64,000 nt of DNA from Aquirufa ecclesiirivi (GCF_011250515.1 NZ_JAANOP010000006.1:124001-188000), one strand, 5' to 3'. Positions 10,433 to 19,073 are shown, numbered from the stretch's first letter. A program made the numbers and translations. Notes: generated by a model not told the origin, from the sequence alone.

Positions 10433-10490
10433 TATTGATTATAGATATTCATTGAAATTGATAAAAATAAATCAATTGTTTTTTTATTTA

Positions 10491-10520
10491 TGTACATAAT
10501 ATTGTACTTATATTTGTACA
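10491..10520 (+). promoter_or_regulatory. yefM-yoeB promoter -7 element and triple TGTAC operator
   Basis: TGTAC occurs at 10491, 10503 and 10515, exactly 12 bp apart; the first and third are full TGTACA palindromes. A perfect Bacteroidetes -7 element, TATATTTG (10509-10516), lies among them, so bound repressor would cover it. No good -33 element is visible. The E. coli yefM-yoeB operator is known to use paired TGTACA-core palindromes about 12 bp apart, so this is probably the autoregulatory operator. Confidence 0.75.
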
Positions 10521-10533
10521 AAATTATTTTACT

Positions 10534-10788
10534 ATGCTGACAACTTCCATCTCCGATTTCAGAAAAGATATCAAACGGTACTTAGACCAAGTAACGGGTA
10601 ATTTTGAAACGTTGATTATAAATCGAGGAAAAGATAATGGGGTGGTAATCATGTCATTGTCAGAGTATAATTCCCTTTGCGCCACTCAGCATGAGTTGTC
10701 ATCAAAGGAGAATATAAAAAGGCTGGATGCTGCCATTGGAAAATTGAGGTCAGGTGATGTTTTAAGTAAAAGCCTAATGGAAGAATGA
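10534..10788 (+). CDS. yefM: Antitoxin of the YefM/Phd family
   Basis: This 84-residue protein has the Phd/YefM N-terminal DNA-binding fold: ISDFRKDIKRYLDQV, then a beta strand, then GVVIMSLSEYNSL. A short acidic/helical C-terminus in this family wraps round the toxin. It neutralises YoeB and represses its own promoter, more strongly together with the toxin. The stop overlaps the toxin start by four bases (ATGA), giving coupled translation. The operator upstream fits this role. Confidence 0.92.
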   Translation: MLTTSISDFRKDIKRYLDQVTGNFETLIINRGKDNGVVIMSLSEYNSLCATQHELSSKENIKRLDAAIGKLRSGDVLSKSLMEE

Positions 10789-11045
10789 AATACATCTTTG
10801 TAGATGAATCTTGGGAAGATTATGTGTATTGGCAACAGACTGACAAAAAGAAACTAAAGCGAATTAATGATTTATTGAAAGATATTTCGCGAAATCCATT
10901 TGATGGTATTGGTAAACCTGAGCCATTAAAATTTAAATATGCAGGATTTTGGTCCAGAAGAATCGACGAGGAACATCGTTTGATCTATCAATTTCGAGAT
11001 GGTGAAATCTTAATTGTTAAATGTCGATTTCATTATGATGAATAG
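10785..11045 (+). CDS. yoeB: mRNA interferase toxin YoeB
   Basis: YoeB is a ribosome-dependent endoribonuclease of the RelE superfamily that cuts mRNA in the ribosomal A site and stops translation. The 86-residue protein has the family pattern throughout, including GKPEPLK and FWSRRIDEEHRL. The catalytic residues known for E. coli YoeB are all at the same positions: Glu46, Arg65, His83 and Tyr84. The toxin therefore looks intact. It is co-transcribed with yefM, and its stop is immediately followed by the second copy of the 95-bp terminator repeat. Confidence 0.95.
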   Translation: MKYIFVDESWEDYVYWQQTDKKKLKRINDLLKDISRNPFDGIGKPEPLKFKYAGFWSRRIDEEHRLIYQFRDGEILIVKCRFHYDE

Positions 11046-11140
11046 AAAAGCCTGAGGAATATTTCTCAGGCTTTTTTTGTAACGTTGTCAAGGTTTGGAA
11101 CCTTGCCAACGTTGGGAATATTGGGTTTATTGTATCAGTT
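11046..11140 (+). repeat. Direct repeat copy 2 (terminator plus second hairpin)
   Basis: The second copy of the repeat at 10338-10432 begins directly after the yoeB stop codon. Its last bases run into the stop codon of the aldehyde dehydrogenase on the other strand. It contains a terminator stem (11047-11056 with 11065-11074, followed by T's) and the 15-bp hairpin (arms 11081-11095 and 11099-11113). Confidence 0.92.
11047..11078 (+). terminator. Rho-independent terminator after yoeB
   Basis: The stem and loop are the same as the clpB terminator (AAAGCCTGAG / CTCAGGCTTT), followed by seven T's. It is positioned to end yefM-yoeB transcription before the convergent aldehyde dehydrogenase. Confidence 0.9.
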
Positions 11141-12629
11141 AACTGATTAACTCTGCGGGGAAGTTTTGGTAGCAAATTGGACGAGTAAAACGGTATATGG
11201 CTTGAGTGCCTACCGATGTTCCTCTGGAATCACTCGTGGCAGGGAATGGTCCTCCGTGAACCATCGCTGGAGATACTTCTACACCAGTAGGGAAACCGTT
11301 CAACAAAATCCGGCCTACGCGTAAACTTAAAGCTTCAATAAGTTCGGGAAATGCTTTGATCTCATCGATGGTTCCATGAATGGTACCCGTTAATTGACCG
11401 GGTAATGACTCAATAAATGCAATCATTTCCGCTTGATCTTCCGCTACCACCGCCAAGGTACTTGGCCCAAAAACTTCTTCTAATATTTGTTGATCTTTCA
11501 TAGCAGCCTGAGCTGAAGTGACGAACAAGCTTGGTGAAGGAATGGCTTGGGTGGTGAATCGCTTTACAGCAGGATGTTGGTCTAATTTTTCGCAACCTTT
11601 GGTAAATGCTTGCGCAATCCCTTGTGTTAAAAACGCATTCAACGACATCGTGTCCAATTGAGTAGCTAAATCCTGAAGAAATGCTTCATCCGATTTTTGA
11701 ATAACAATTAACCCTGGGTTAGTACAGAATTGTCCTTGGCCTAAACAAACCGACTGACTGAAATTAGCCGCAAGACTAGCTCCATGGGCGGCAAGTCCTT
11801 CCGATAAGATTACCACCGGGTTAATACTTCCCATTTCAGCATACACAGGGATTGGTATAGGACGTCTAACAGCTAAATCATACAAGGCTTTTCCTCCTCG
11901 GTAAGATCCTGTAAATGCCACGGCTTGTATATCGGGGTGCTGCACTAAATAGCCTCCTATTTCATGGGAAGTAGTATGTACCATGGAAAAAATACCTTCT
12001 GGCATCTCTGTTCTTTTTGCTGCTTTTTGGATAGCTCTTCCAACCATTTCACAGGTATTCGGATGGGCAGGGTGAGCTTTGAAAACGACGGGGCAACCGG
12101 CAGCTAAAGCTGCCATGGTATCCCCACCAGCCACAGAAAATGCCAAAGGGAAGTTACTCGCTCCAAATACAGCCACAGGTCCTAATGGAATCTGTTTTTG
12201 GAATAAACTGGGTTTAGGTAAGGGTTGACGATCAGGCATAGCTGGATCATCAATGGGATTAACCCATGTTTTGTTTTTAATGAAATTAGCAAAGGCCAAA
12301 ACCTGTCCTGTGGTACGTCCACGCTCTCCTTGAATTCGAGCTGTTGGAAGTCCTGCCTCTAAACAAGCCATTTCAATTAATGGATCACCAATAGCCATGA
12401 TTTCTTCTGCAATGGCTTCTAAAAACAAGACTCTTTTTTCATCGGATGTTTTTCTTAAGCTTGCAAATGCCGTTTTCGCTTTAGCAATAGCTAAGTCTAC
12501 TTCTGCGGTTGTTGCTTCATAAAATGGCGTAGAAATGGCAATGCCTGAATCTGCTTGCATGCCTTGAAAAGTACTTGTACCTAGTTTGGAAAATGAATTT
12601 CCTATGATTTGTTCACCTGTAAGGTTCAT
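11139..12629 (-). CDS. 2-oxoglutarate semialdehyde (2,5-dioxovalerate) dehydrogenase-like
   Basis: A 496-residue aldehyde dehydrogenase of the KGSADH type. It has the family's GxxxFP-type segment (FGASNFPLAFS), the conserved glutamate in YAEMGSINPV and the nucleophilic cysteine in GQGQFCTNPGL. The type oxidises 2,5-dioxopentanoate to 2-oxoglutarate with NAD(P)+, the last step of oxidative pentose or hexarate breakdown. It overlaps the stop of the upstream FAH-family gene by one base. FAH-family proteins include the 2-keto-3-deoxy-pentonate dehydratases that supply this substrate, which supports the assignment. A broader aldehyde range is possible. Confidence 0.85.
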   Translation of the reverse strand: MNLTGEQIIGNSFSKLGTSTFQGMQADSGIAISTPFYEATTAEVDLAIAKAKTAFASLRKTSDEKRVLFLEAIAEEIMAIGDPLIEMACLEAGLPTARIQGERGRTTGQVLAFANFIKNKTWVNPIDDPAMPDRQPLPKPSLFQKQIPLGPVAVFGASNFPLAFSVAGGDTMAALAAGCPVVFKAHPAHPNTCEMVGRAIQKAAKRTEMPEGIFSMVHTTSHEIGGYLVQHPDIQAVAFTGSYRGGKALYDLAVRRPIPIPVYAEMGSINPVVILSEGLAAHGASLAANFSQSVCLGQGQFCTNPGLIVIQKSDEAFLQDLATQLDTMSLNAFLTQGIAQAFTKGCEKLDQHPAVKRFTTQAIPSPSLFVTSAQAAMKDQQILEEVFGPSTLAVVAEDQAEMIAFIESLPGQLTGTIHGTIDEIKAFPELIEALSLRVGRILLNGFPTGVEVSPAMVHGGPFPATSDSRGTSVGTQAIYRFTRPICYQNFPAELIS

Positions 12630-13468
12630 TATGCTACAATTTGAATTAAAGTTCCAATGGGTTCAATTTGAATTTCGATGCGATCGCCTGATTGCAAGGT
12701 AAAAGGATGATCTGGTACCACGCAGGTGCCTGTCATAAGGAATGTACCTTTAGAAAAGGTCATTTCACGAGTCAGGTATTCCACCAATTCAGCGTGAGTT
12801 CTCTTCATTTGAGATATTTGAGTATCTCCTTGGAAAACTTCATTCCCGTCACGGAAGATACGCATGTCAATCACCGTTTCTGGTGCCAAAGGTTTGTCTG
12901 TCACCAATAAACAAGGTCCAATTCCCGCAGCTCCATCATATACTTTGGCCTGAGGTAAATACAATGGATTTTCTCCTTCAATATCCCTTGAACTCATGTC
13001 ATTGCCAATGGTATAACCCGCTAATTGACCTTGAGCATTCACGAAAAGGGTTAATTCAGGTTCTGGGACATTCCAGGCTGAATCTTTACGAATTCTCACT
13101 TGGCCACCTTGCCCAACGGCTCTGTGGCTATTTCCTTTATAAAAAATTTCTGGTCTAGGTGCCGAATATACTTTGTCGTAAAATGTATCTCCTCCCGACT
13201 CCTTGGATTCTTCCATTCTTGCCACTTTGCTGCGCAAATAAGTCACACCTGCCGCCCAAATCTCTTGTTGGTCTACTGGATGCAACAAATGGATATCCCC
13301 AAAATTCACTTCTGTACCGTGTGCAAAGGCGCTGGCACAAGCTTCAAATAAATTTTCTTGATTGATGAAATCATCCCAAGAAGTTGCTTGATGAAAAATG
13401 GATTTGTCCGATTGACTGGATTGAATGACATGTCCGTGAGGGGTACGGTACAGCTTAAAATAGTTCAT
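12629..13468 (-). CDS. Fumarylacetoacetase-family protein, probable 2-keto-3-deoxy-pentonate dehydratase
   Basis: This 279-residue protein has the C-terminal catalytic fold of the FAH family, including the metal-binding acidic residues in VPEPELTL and YTIGNDMSSRDIEGENPLY. FAH-fold enzymes act as hydrolases, decarboxylases or 2-keto-3-deoxy-pentonate dehydratases. The dehydratase role is inferred here from the one-base overlap with the 2-oxoglutarate semialdehyde dehydrogenase, since the two steps are consecutive in the oxidative D-arabinonate/D-xylonate routes. No sugar dehydrogenase or sugar-acid dehydratase is adjacent, so the full pathway cannot be shown from this window. Confidence 0.75.
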   Translation of the reverse strand: MNYFKLYRTPHGHVIQSSQSDKSIFHQATSWDDFINQENLFEACASAFAHGTEVNFGDIHLLHPVDQQEIWAAGVTYLRSKVARMEESKESGGDTFYDKVYSAPRPEIFYKGNSHRAVGQGGQVRIRKDSAWNVPEPELTLFVNAQGQLAGYTIGNDMSSRDIEGENPLYLPQAKVYDGAAGIGPCLLVTDKPLAPETVIDMRIFRDGNEVFQGDTQISQMKRTHAELVEYLTREMTFSKGTFLMTGTCVVPDHPFTLQSGDRIEIQIEPIGTLIQIVA

Positions 13469-13486
13469 TTGAAATAGGTTTATGTA

Positions 13487-14077
13487 TTAATGTCGGCTAA
13501 TCTTCTCCAATGCTTTCATTACTTCTGTTGCATTTCTTTGTGTAAATGAAAGATTGAAAGTACAAAGATTGTCAATTTTTTGATTTAGTATTCGAATTGG
13601 TAATTTTTTGCAGATTTTCATGACTTCATTCAGCTCTGAATAAGGGAAGTGGAGTTCTTCTTCCACCAAAGGTTCATATTCAATGATTTCTGCCTGAGTC
13701 AAAGCATCTAAACTCGCTTCTTTGTAAGCATGAATTAATCCTGGAACACCCAACAAGGTACCACCAAAATATCGAATGACTGCAATGAACACATAATGCA
13801 ATTGCTGTGATAAAATGGTATTCAAAATCGGTTTACCCGCACTTCCTGAAGGCTCTCCATGGTCATTGGAGCGGGCTTCTTCCGGACTAAAACCCAATCG
13901 GTAGGCATAACAAATATGTCGGGCTTTGGGATGTAATAGGGCTAACTCTTGAAGTCGACTTTTAATTTCTTCCAGATCTTTCACCGGATAGGCCATGCCG
14001 ATGAACTTACTTCCTTTATCTTTGTACAGACCTTCCGAAGGTGAAGCAATGGTTAAATATGAATCTTGCTTGGACAT
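13487..14077 (-). CDS. YigZ/IMPACT family protein
   Basis: This 196-residue protein has the UPF0029/IMPACT N-terminal domain, with the family's HICYAYRLG and SNDHGEPSGSAGKPIL segments, followed by the smaller ferredoxin-like C-terminal domain. Eukaryotic IMPACT affects translational control through GCN1. The role of the bacterial proteins is not settled. It is a separate gene between the FAH-family protein and the divergent NFACT gene. Confidence 0.88.
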   Translation of the reverse strand: MSKQDSYLTIASPSEGLYKDKGSKFIGMAYPVKDLEEIKSRLQELALLHPKARHICYAYRLGFSPEEARSNDHGEPSGSAGKPILNTILSQQLHYVFIAVIRYFGGTLLGVPGLIHAYKEASLDALTQAEIIEYEPLVEEELHFPYSELNEVMKICKKLPIRILNQKIDNLCTFNLSFTQRNATEVMKALEKISRH

Positions 14078-14103
14078 GAAGAGAATTAAATTCCCCGCAA
14101 TTT

Positions 14104-15657
14104 ATGCACAATAATTATTATTTCTTGCGAGTACTTGCTTCAACCTTACGTCAAAAATTGATGTATGCTCGTTTGAAGCAATGTTTTTCTCAGGAAAAGG
14201 ATGAATTAGTCTTGGGTTTTGAGCGACAAAATGGAGATGAGTTTTGGATGAAGTGCTGTTTGGGACCTCAATTTTCTTGTTTGCAATTTCCCGACAACTT
14301 TCATCGGGCAGGGAGGAATTCTGTGGACTTGTTTTCTGATGTCCTGTTGGCAGAGGTTCAAGAAGTAGAAATGTATGAAAATGAACGCGCCTTTAGCCTT
14401 CATTTTTTAGGGGACTTTGTGCTACTTTTCAAAATGTATGGCAATAGAGCCAACATCATTTTGTTTCGTGATGGGGAGTTTCAAAGTCTTTTTCAGTCTA
14501 GATTAAAGAAGGATGCCGAAATTTCTCTTTCCCAATTACATCGATCTTTAGATCAAAGTTGGGAGGCGTTCCAAGCGAATGACGGGAATTATTCTGCCTT
14601 ATTTCCCACCTTTGGCAAAGAGATAAAAGCTCATCTGTTCAATTTAGGGTATGAAAATGCCCATTTGAAAGGTCGGTGGGAGATACTTCAAGCATTAAAA
14701 AAAGAGATAGAAAATCCTACATTTTATGTTTACCATCGAGAAGATGGAGTATATCTGAGTTTATTAAAATCCGAGGGAGAAGCTTTGTATGTAGGACATG
14801 ATCCATTAGAAGCATTAAATGCATTATATAAGTATCATTATTCCATTGGGGAGTTTCTCAAAGAGAAAAATCAGTTATTGAACTTTTTTCAAAGAGCTCA
14901 AGACAAGACTCGTCTTTATCTTCAAGACTTATTGAATCAAGGGAACAAGCGAGGAGCTAGTGTACCTTATGAAGAGATCGCCAATATCATCATGGCACAT
15001 TTGCATTTGATTCCAGCCAATGTTACTTCCATAGAACTGCCTGATTTTTATCGTGATAGCACGATCAAAGTCAAGCTGAATGCCAGTTTAAGTGCGACTC
15101 AAAATGCAGAAAATTTTTACCGCAAGTCGAAAAATTATGCCAAAGAACTAGCCCATTGGCAAGAGCAAGTGGATCGTAAGAAGGAAGAAATCAAGGTATG
15201 GGAACGGTGGGAGCAAGTAAATCAAGCCACCAATAGAAAGCAGTTGAAAGCATTTATTCCGCTATTAACGAAAGATACTTCTCAAAAAGCCGTAGAAGAA
15301 ATACCATTTAAGGTATTTGATGTACAAGGTTGGACAGTTTGGGTAGGTCGAAATGCCAAAAACAATGATTTATTGACCATGAAATATACCAAACGCCACG
15401 ATGTTTGGTTGCATGCTCGAGATGTGGCGGGTTCTCATGTTGTAATTCGAAATCCTCAGCAAAAAGTAGTACCCAAGCAGGTCATTGAGGAGGCCGCAGG
15501 CTTGGCGGCACATTTTTCCAAAAGGCAGCATGAAAGTTTATGTCCGGTGATCATCAGTTCAAAAAAGTACATTAGAAAGACGAAAGATTTATTAGCCGGT
15601 CAGGTGATTGTAGACCGCGAAGAAGTGATCCTTGTGCCACCGGCAAGAATGGATTAA
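14104..15657 (+). CDS. NFACT family protein (RqcH-like)
   Basis: A 517-residue protein with an NFACT-N fold at about residues 1-250, a helical and partly coiled middle at about 290-380, and an NFACT-R domain at about 395-500. NFACT-R has the family's DVWLHARDVAGSHVVIR signature. NFACT proteins such as RqcH bind stalled 50S subunits with peptidyl-tRNA and add C-terminal alanine tails. The NFACT-R DxR-type residues lie within the signature. MutS2, also implicated in stalled ribosome rescue, is encoded elsewhere in the window. The start ATG at 14104 gives a plausible N-terminus. Confidence 0.85.
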   Translation: MHNNYYFLRVLASTLRQKLMYARLKQCFSQEKDELVLGFERQNGDEFWMKCCLGPQFSCLQFPDNFHRAGRNSVDLFSDVLLAEVQEVEMYENERAFSLHFLGDFVLLFKMYGNRANIILFRDGEFQSLFQSRLKKDAEISLSQLHRSLDQSWEAFQANDGNYSALFPTFGKEIKAHLFNLGYENAHLKGRWEILQALKKEIENPTFYVYHREDGVYLSLLKSEGEALYVGHDPLEALNALYKYHYSIGEFLKEKNQLLNFFQRAQDKTRLYLQDLLNQGNKRGASVPYEEIANIIMAHLHLIPANVTSIELPDFYRDSTIKVKLNASLSATQNAENFYRKSKNYAKELAHWQEQVDRKKEEIKVWERWEQVNQATNRKQLKAFIPLLTKDTSQKAVEEIPFKVFDVQGWTVWVGRNAKNNDLLTMKYTKRHDVWLHARDVAGSHVVIRNPQQKVVPKQVIEEAAGLAAHFSKRQHESLCPVIISSKKYIRKTKDLLAGQVIVDREEVILVPPARMD

Positions 15658-15700
15658 ATCACATTTTGTCTAACTATTCTGCAATAATTTTTTATTTTCC

Positions 15701-15730
15701 TTTGGATTCCTCTAAATTAGTAAACTTTTG
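15701..15730 (+). promoter_or_regulatory. Possible promoter of the sodium:solute symporter gene
   Basis: TTTG at 15701-15704 and AACTTTTG at 15723-15730, 18 bp apart, resemble the Bacteroidetes TTTG / TAnnTTTG promoter with one mismatch. They lie 25 bases upstream of the start. Confidence 0.35.
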
Positions 15731-15754
15731 ACCCATTCACTTTTATAAAAAACT

Positions 15755-17428
15755 ATGCAATCTCAAGGTTTACAATTACTCGATTACCTCGTGTTCCTCT
15801 TTTATTTTATTGTTGTTTCCGGATATGGTTACTGGATTTACAAACAAAGACAATCTAAAATTTCTAACTCCAACGACTTCTTTTTAGCAGAAGGTTCATT
15901 GACATGGTGGGCTATTGGAGCTTCATTAATCGCCTCTAATATCTCGGCAGAGCAGTTTATTGGTACTTCGGGTGATGGTTTTAGATTAGGTTTAGCCATT
16001 GCTACCTATGAGTGGATGGCAGCAGCTACCTTGTTAATTGTGGCTATTTTCTTCATGCCGATTTATTTGAAGAATAAGATATTTACCATGCCTCAGTTCT
16101 TGACTCAGCGCTACAGTCCTACGGTGAGTTTGATCATGGCGGTATTCTGGTTGATGTTGTACATTACCGTTAACTTAACATCTATTTTGTATTTAGGGGC
16201 TTTGGCCGTTACAACGATCTCAGGTGTCGACTTTACCGTATGTATGATAGGTATGTCGGTATTTGCTATTTTCATCACCTTAGGTGGTATGAAAGTGATT
16301 GGATATACGGACGTAATTCAAGTGGTGTTCTTAGTGTTAGGAGGTTTAGCTACTTCTTATTTGGCTTTGAATATGGTGACGGATCGTTTTGGCGGTTCAG
16401 GAGTAATTGACGGAGTGAATCACTTATTAACCAAGGCTCCAGAGCATTTCCACATGATTTTGCAAAAAGGAAATCCTAATTATCCAAGTTTACCAGGTTT
16501 AGCTGTGTTAGTTGGGGGTATGTGGATTATCAATTTGAACTATTGGGGATGTAATCAATACATCACTCAACGAGCTTTAGGAGCAGATTTAAAAACAGCT
16601 AGAAATGGTATTTTATTTGCCGCTTTCTTGAAGTTGATGATGCCGATTATTGTGGTTTTGCCAGGTATTGCAGCCTATTTATTGTACAAAGATGGCATGT
16701 TTCAAACAGAGATGTTGAAAGATGGTGTATTGAACAAAGATAATGCCTATCCTGTATTATTGAATTTATTGCCAACAGGTTTGAAAGGACTTTCATTTGC
16801 GGCTTTAACCGCAGCCGTTGTAGCTTCTATGGCAGGAAAAGCCAATTCCATTTCAACCATTTTTACGCTCGATATTTACAAGAAATACATCAACCCGAAC
16901 GCTTCTGAAAAGAAATTGGTGAATGTGGGTCGTTTTGCCGTGGTAGGAGCCATGGTTACTTCTGTGATTGTTGCCCCGATGATGGGTATAGATAAAAAAG
17001 GAGGATTTGAGTTTATCCAAGAGTACACAGGTTATGTTTCTCCGGGTATTTTTGCCTTGTTTACCTTAGGTTTCTTCTGGAAAAGAGCTACTTCCAAAGC
17101 TGCTTTAGTGGCTTTATTGGGCGGGGTAACCTTTTCGATTATGACCAAATACATTCCTACTTGGACAGGAGTAACTGAATGTATGTTTTACTCTTCTTTC
17201 CCAGATGAAACAGGCCGCATGATGATTCCATTTATGGATCGTATGGCTTGGGTATTTATTTTCTGTGTGACATGTATGGTGGTTATTTCATTGGCTGATC
17301 CAGAAAGCAAAAACAATCCTAAGGGATTAGAAATTGACGCAAGTATGTTCAAAATGTCCCCTTCATTCATTGTTGGTTCGGTGGTGATATGTACCATTTT
17401 GACTTTCTTATATACCTATTTCTGGTAA
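15755..17428 (+). CDS. Sodium:solute symporter (SSS/SGLT family)
   Basis: A 557-residue inner-membrane transporter with about 14 hydrophobic segments and the SSS core fold. The family features are seen: FFLAEGSLTWWAIGASLIASNISAEQFIGTSG split over two segments near the N-terminus, and the NYWGCNQYITQRALGA region typical of SGLT-type sugar carriers. It should import a sugar or related solute with Na+; the substrate cannot be told from sequence. A small membrane-protein gene follows after nine bases, possibly in one transcript. Confidence 0.9.
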   Translation: MQSQGLQLLDYLVFLFYFIVVSGYGYWIYKQRQSKISNSNDFFLAEGSLTWWAIGASLIASNISAEQFIGTSGDGFRLGLAIATYEWMAAATLLIVAIFFMPIYLKNKIFTMPQFLTQRYSPTVSLIMAVFWLMLYITVNLTSILYLGALAVTTISGVDFTVCMIGMSVFAIFITLGGMKVIGYTDVIQVVFLVLGGLATSYLALNMVTDRFGGSGVIDGVNHLLTKAPEHFHMILQKGNPNYPSLPGLAVLVGGMWIINLNYWGCNQYITQRALGADLKTARNGILFAAFLKLMMPIIVVLPGIAAYLLYKDGMFQTEMLKDGVLNKDNAYPVLLNLLPTGLKGLSFAALTAAVVASMAGKANSISTIFTLDIYKKYINPNASEKKLVNVGRFAVVGAMVTSVIVAPMMGIDKKGGFEFIQEYTGYVSPGIFALFTLGFFWKRATSKAALVALLGGVTFSIMTKYIPTWTGVTECMFYSSFPDETGRMMIPFMDRMAWVFIFCVTCMVVISLADPESKNNPKGLEIDASMFKMSPSFIVGSVVICTILTFLYTYFW

Positions 17429-17437
17429 TCTCGAAAC

Positions 17438-18088
17438 ATGAAAGAAGTCTTTTTTATTCTTTTATGTTTACATATTGCGGGAGGAGGCCTAGGCTTATTG
17501 GTGGGGACTTTGATACTTTTTTTACGAAAAGGGGATAGCAACCATCGAAAACTAGGCCTTCTTTTTTATGGGGGCATGTGCCTGGCTGGAGTCACTTCCT
17601 TGGTGATGGCTATCTTGCACCCCAATTACTTTTTGTTCATTGTCGGGATTTTTACTTTGTACATGAATCTGAGTGCCAAACGCTACCTTCGATTTAAGAA
17701 AAATGGTCAGGAGGCGCTAGCAATAGATTACGTGATTTCAATATTCATGTTGGTCTTTGGAATTATTTTCATCGCTTTTGGAATCTACCTGCTTATTCAA
17801 GCTAAGAATTTTGGTATCGTATTTTTGGTCTTTGGAGGTATCGGACTTCGATTTGTTTGGCAGGATTATCAATTTCAGCAGTCGGGTTACAGTATCCGTT
17901 TGGCTTGGCTTTCCAATCATATTCAACGCATGATGGGGACCTATATAGCCTCATTAACAGCATTTTTAGTGGTCAATAGTTCCATTTTCCCTCAATTTAT
18001 TCCTTCCTTTGTTTTTTGGTTATTACCTGGCTTCATTGTAGGTCCATTGATTGGACGCTTTGTCAAGAAATATACCCGAAAAACCTAA
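17438..18088 (+). CDS. Small multi-pass membrane protein (DUF2306-like)
   Basis: A 216-residue protein that is almost entirely hydrophobic, with about six or seven membrane segments. The SNHRKLGLLFYGGM loop after the first hairpin resembles the HRxxG pattern of DUF2306-type predicted membrane proteins. No catalytic motif is visible. It lies between the symporter and miaA, four bases before the miaA start, so it probably belongs to the same transcription unit. The function is unknown. Confidence 0.7.
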   Translation: MKEVFFILLCLHIAGGGLGLLVGTLILFLRKGDSNHRKLGLLFYGGMCLAGVTSLVMAILHPNYFLFIVGIFTLYMNLSAKRYLRFKKNGQEALAIDYVISIFMLVFGIIFIAFGIYLLIQAKNFGIVFLVFGGIGLRFVWQDYQFQQSGYSIRLAWLSNHIQRMMGTYIASLTAFLVVNSSIFPQFIPSFVFWLLPGFIVGPLIGRFVKKYTRKT

Positions 18089-18092
18089 ATTC

Positions 18093-19001
18093 ATGAAGGA
18101 AAAATTACCCACTTTATTGGTCATTGCTGGTCCCACAGCGGTGGGAAAAACCGCTCTTTGTGTTGAACTGGCCCAAAAGCTACATACAGAGATTATTTCG
18201 GCTGATTCCCGACAGTTTTATCGAGAATTGTCGATTGGTACCGCCAAGCCTACTCAAGAGGAGCAAGGGGGCATCAAACATCATTTCATTGATTCTCATA
18301 CCATTCAAGAATATTTCTCGCCGGGGGATTTTGAGCGAGAAGCTTTAATTCTTTTAGAGAAGCTATTCCAACAGCATGAAGTGGTCATTTTAACGGGTGG
18401 TTCTGGACTATATATCAAAGCCTTATTGGAAGGTTTGGATGAAATGCCCGAAGTGGATTTGACGTTGCGTGAGCAATTGATGCAACAATTGTCAAGCGAT
18501 GGAATTGCGCCTTTGTGGGAGCAATTGCAGCGATTGGATCCAGCTTATGCTGCTCAGGTAGATCAACAGAATCCTCAGCGTATTGTGAGAGCCTTGGAAG
18601 TATGTTTATCTACCGGTAAGCCTTATTCCGATTTTAGAAAAAAACAATCTGCAGACCGACCCTTCCAATCCATTAAAATCTGCTTGGATCGACCTAGGGA
18701 AGAATTGTATGCACGTATTGATCAACGCATGGATCAGATGTTAGCCCAAGGGCTAGTACAAGAAGCTATCCAATACCAAGATTTCCAGCATTTATATGCT
18801 CTAAAAACCCTTGGCTACAAGGAAGTTTATGGACATTTGAGGGGAGAATATGATGAAGCAGAAATGATTCGCTTATTGAAGCGAAATAGTCGGCATTATG
18901 CCAAAAAACAATTGACCTGGTTTAGGCATCAGGGAGAGTTTAAGTTTATGCATCCTGATGAGGCTAAGAATCAGTTATTAGGGATTAGTCGTTCAATGTA
19001 G
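18093..19001 (+). CDS. miaA: tRNA dimethylallyltransferase MiaA
   Basis: MiaA adds a dimethylallyl group to A37 of tRNAs reading UNN codons. The protein has the P-loop GPTAVGKT near residue 10, the SADSRQFYRELSIGTAKP segment that holds the catalytic Asp/Arg and prenyl-binding positions, and the TGGSGLYIKALLEG motif. Using the ATG at 18093 gives 302 residues, normal for the family; an in-frame TTG at 18051 lies inside the previous gene. The TAG stop is the first triplet of a TAGAATG heptamer array. Confidence 0.95.
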   Translation: MKEKLPTLLVIAGPTAVGKTALCVELAQKLHTEIISADSRQFYRELSIGTAKPTQEEQGGIKHHFIDSHTIQEYFSPGDFEREALILLEKLFQQHEVVILTGGSGLYIKALLEGLDEMPEVDLTLREQLMQQLSSDGIAPLWEQLQRLDPAYAAQVDQQNPQRIVRALEVCLSTGKPYSDFRKKQSADRPFQSIKICLDRPREELYARIDQRMDQMLAQGLVQEAIQYQDFQHLYALKTLGYKEVYGHLRGEYDEAEMIRLLKRNSRHYAKKQLTWFRHQGEFKFMHPDEAKNQLLGISRSM

Positions 19002-19019
19002 AATGAAGAATGTAGAATG
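18999..19019 (+). repeat. TAGAATG heptamer array at the miaA stop
   Basis: Three consecutive heptamers (TAGAATG, AAGAATG, TAGAATG) begin with the miaA stop codon itself. Related arrays occur at 19126-19146, 20093-20134, 30662-30703, 30841-30861, 43634-43647 and 43696-43772. Confidence 0.85.
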
Positions 19020-19073
19020 AGCCACCACCATTTATATGTTATAATTCATCATTTATAAATTCCTTTCCGCCTG

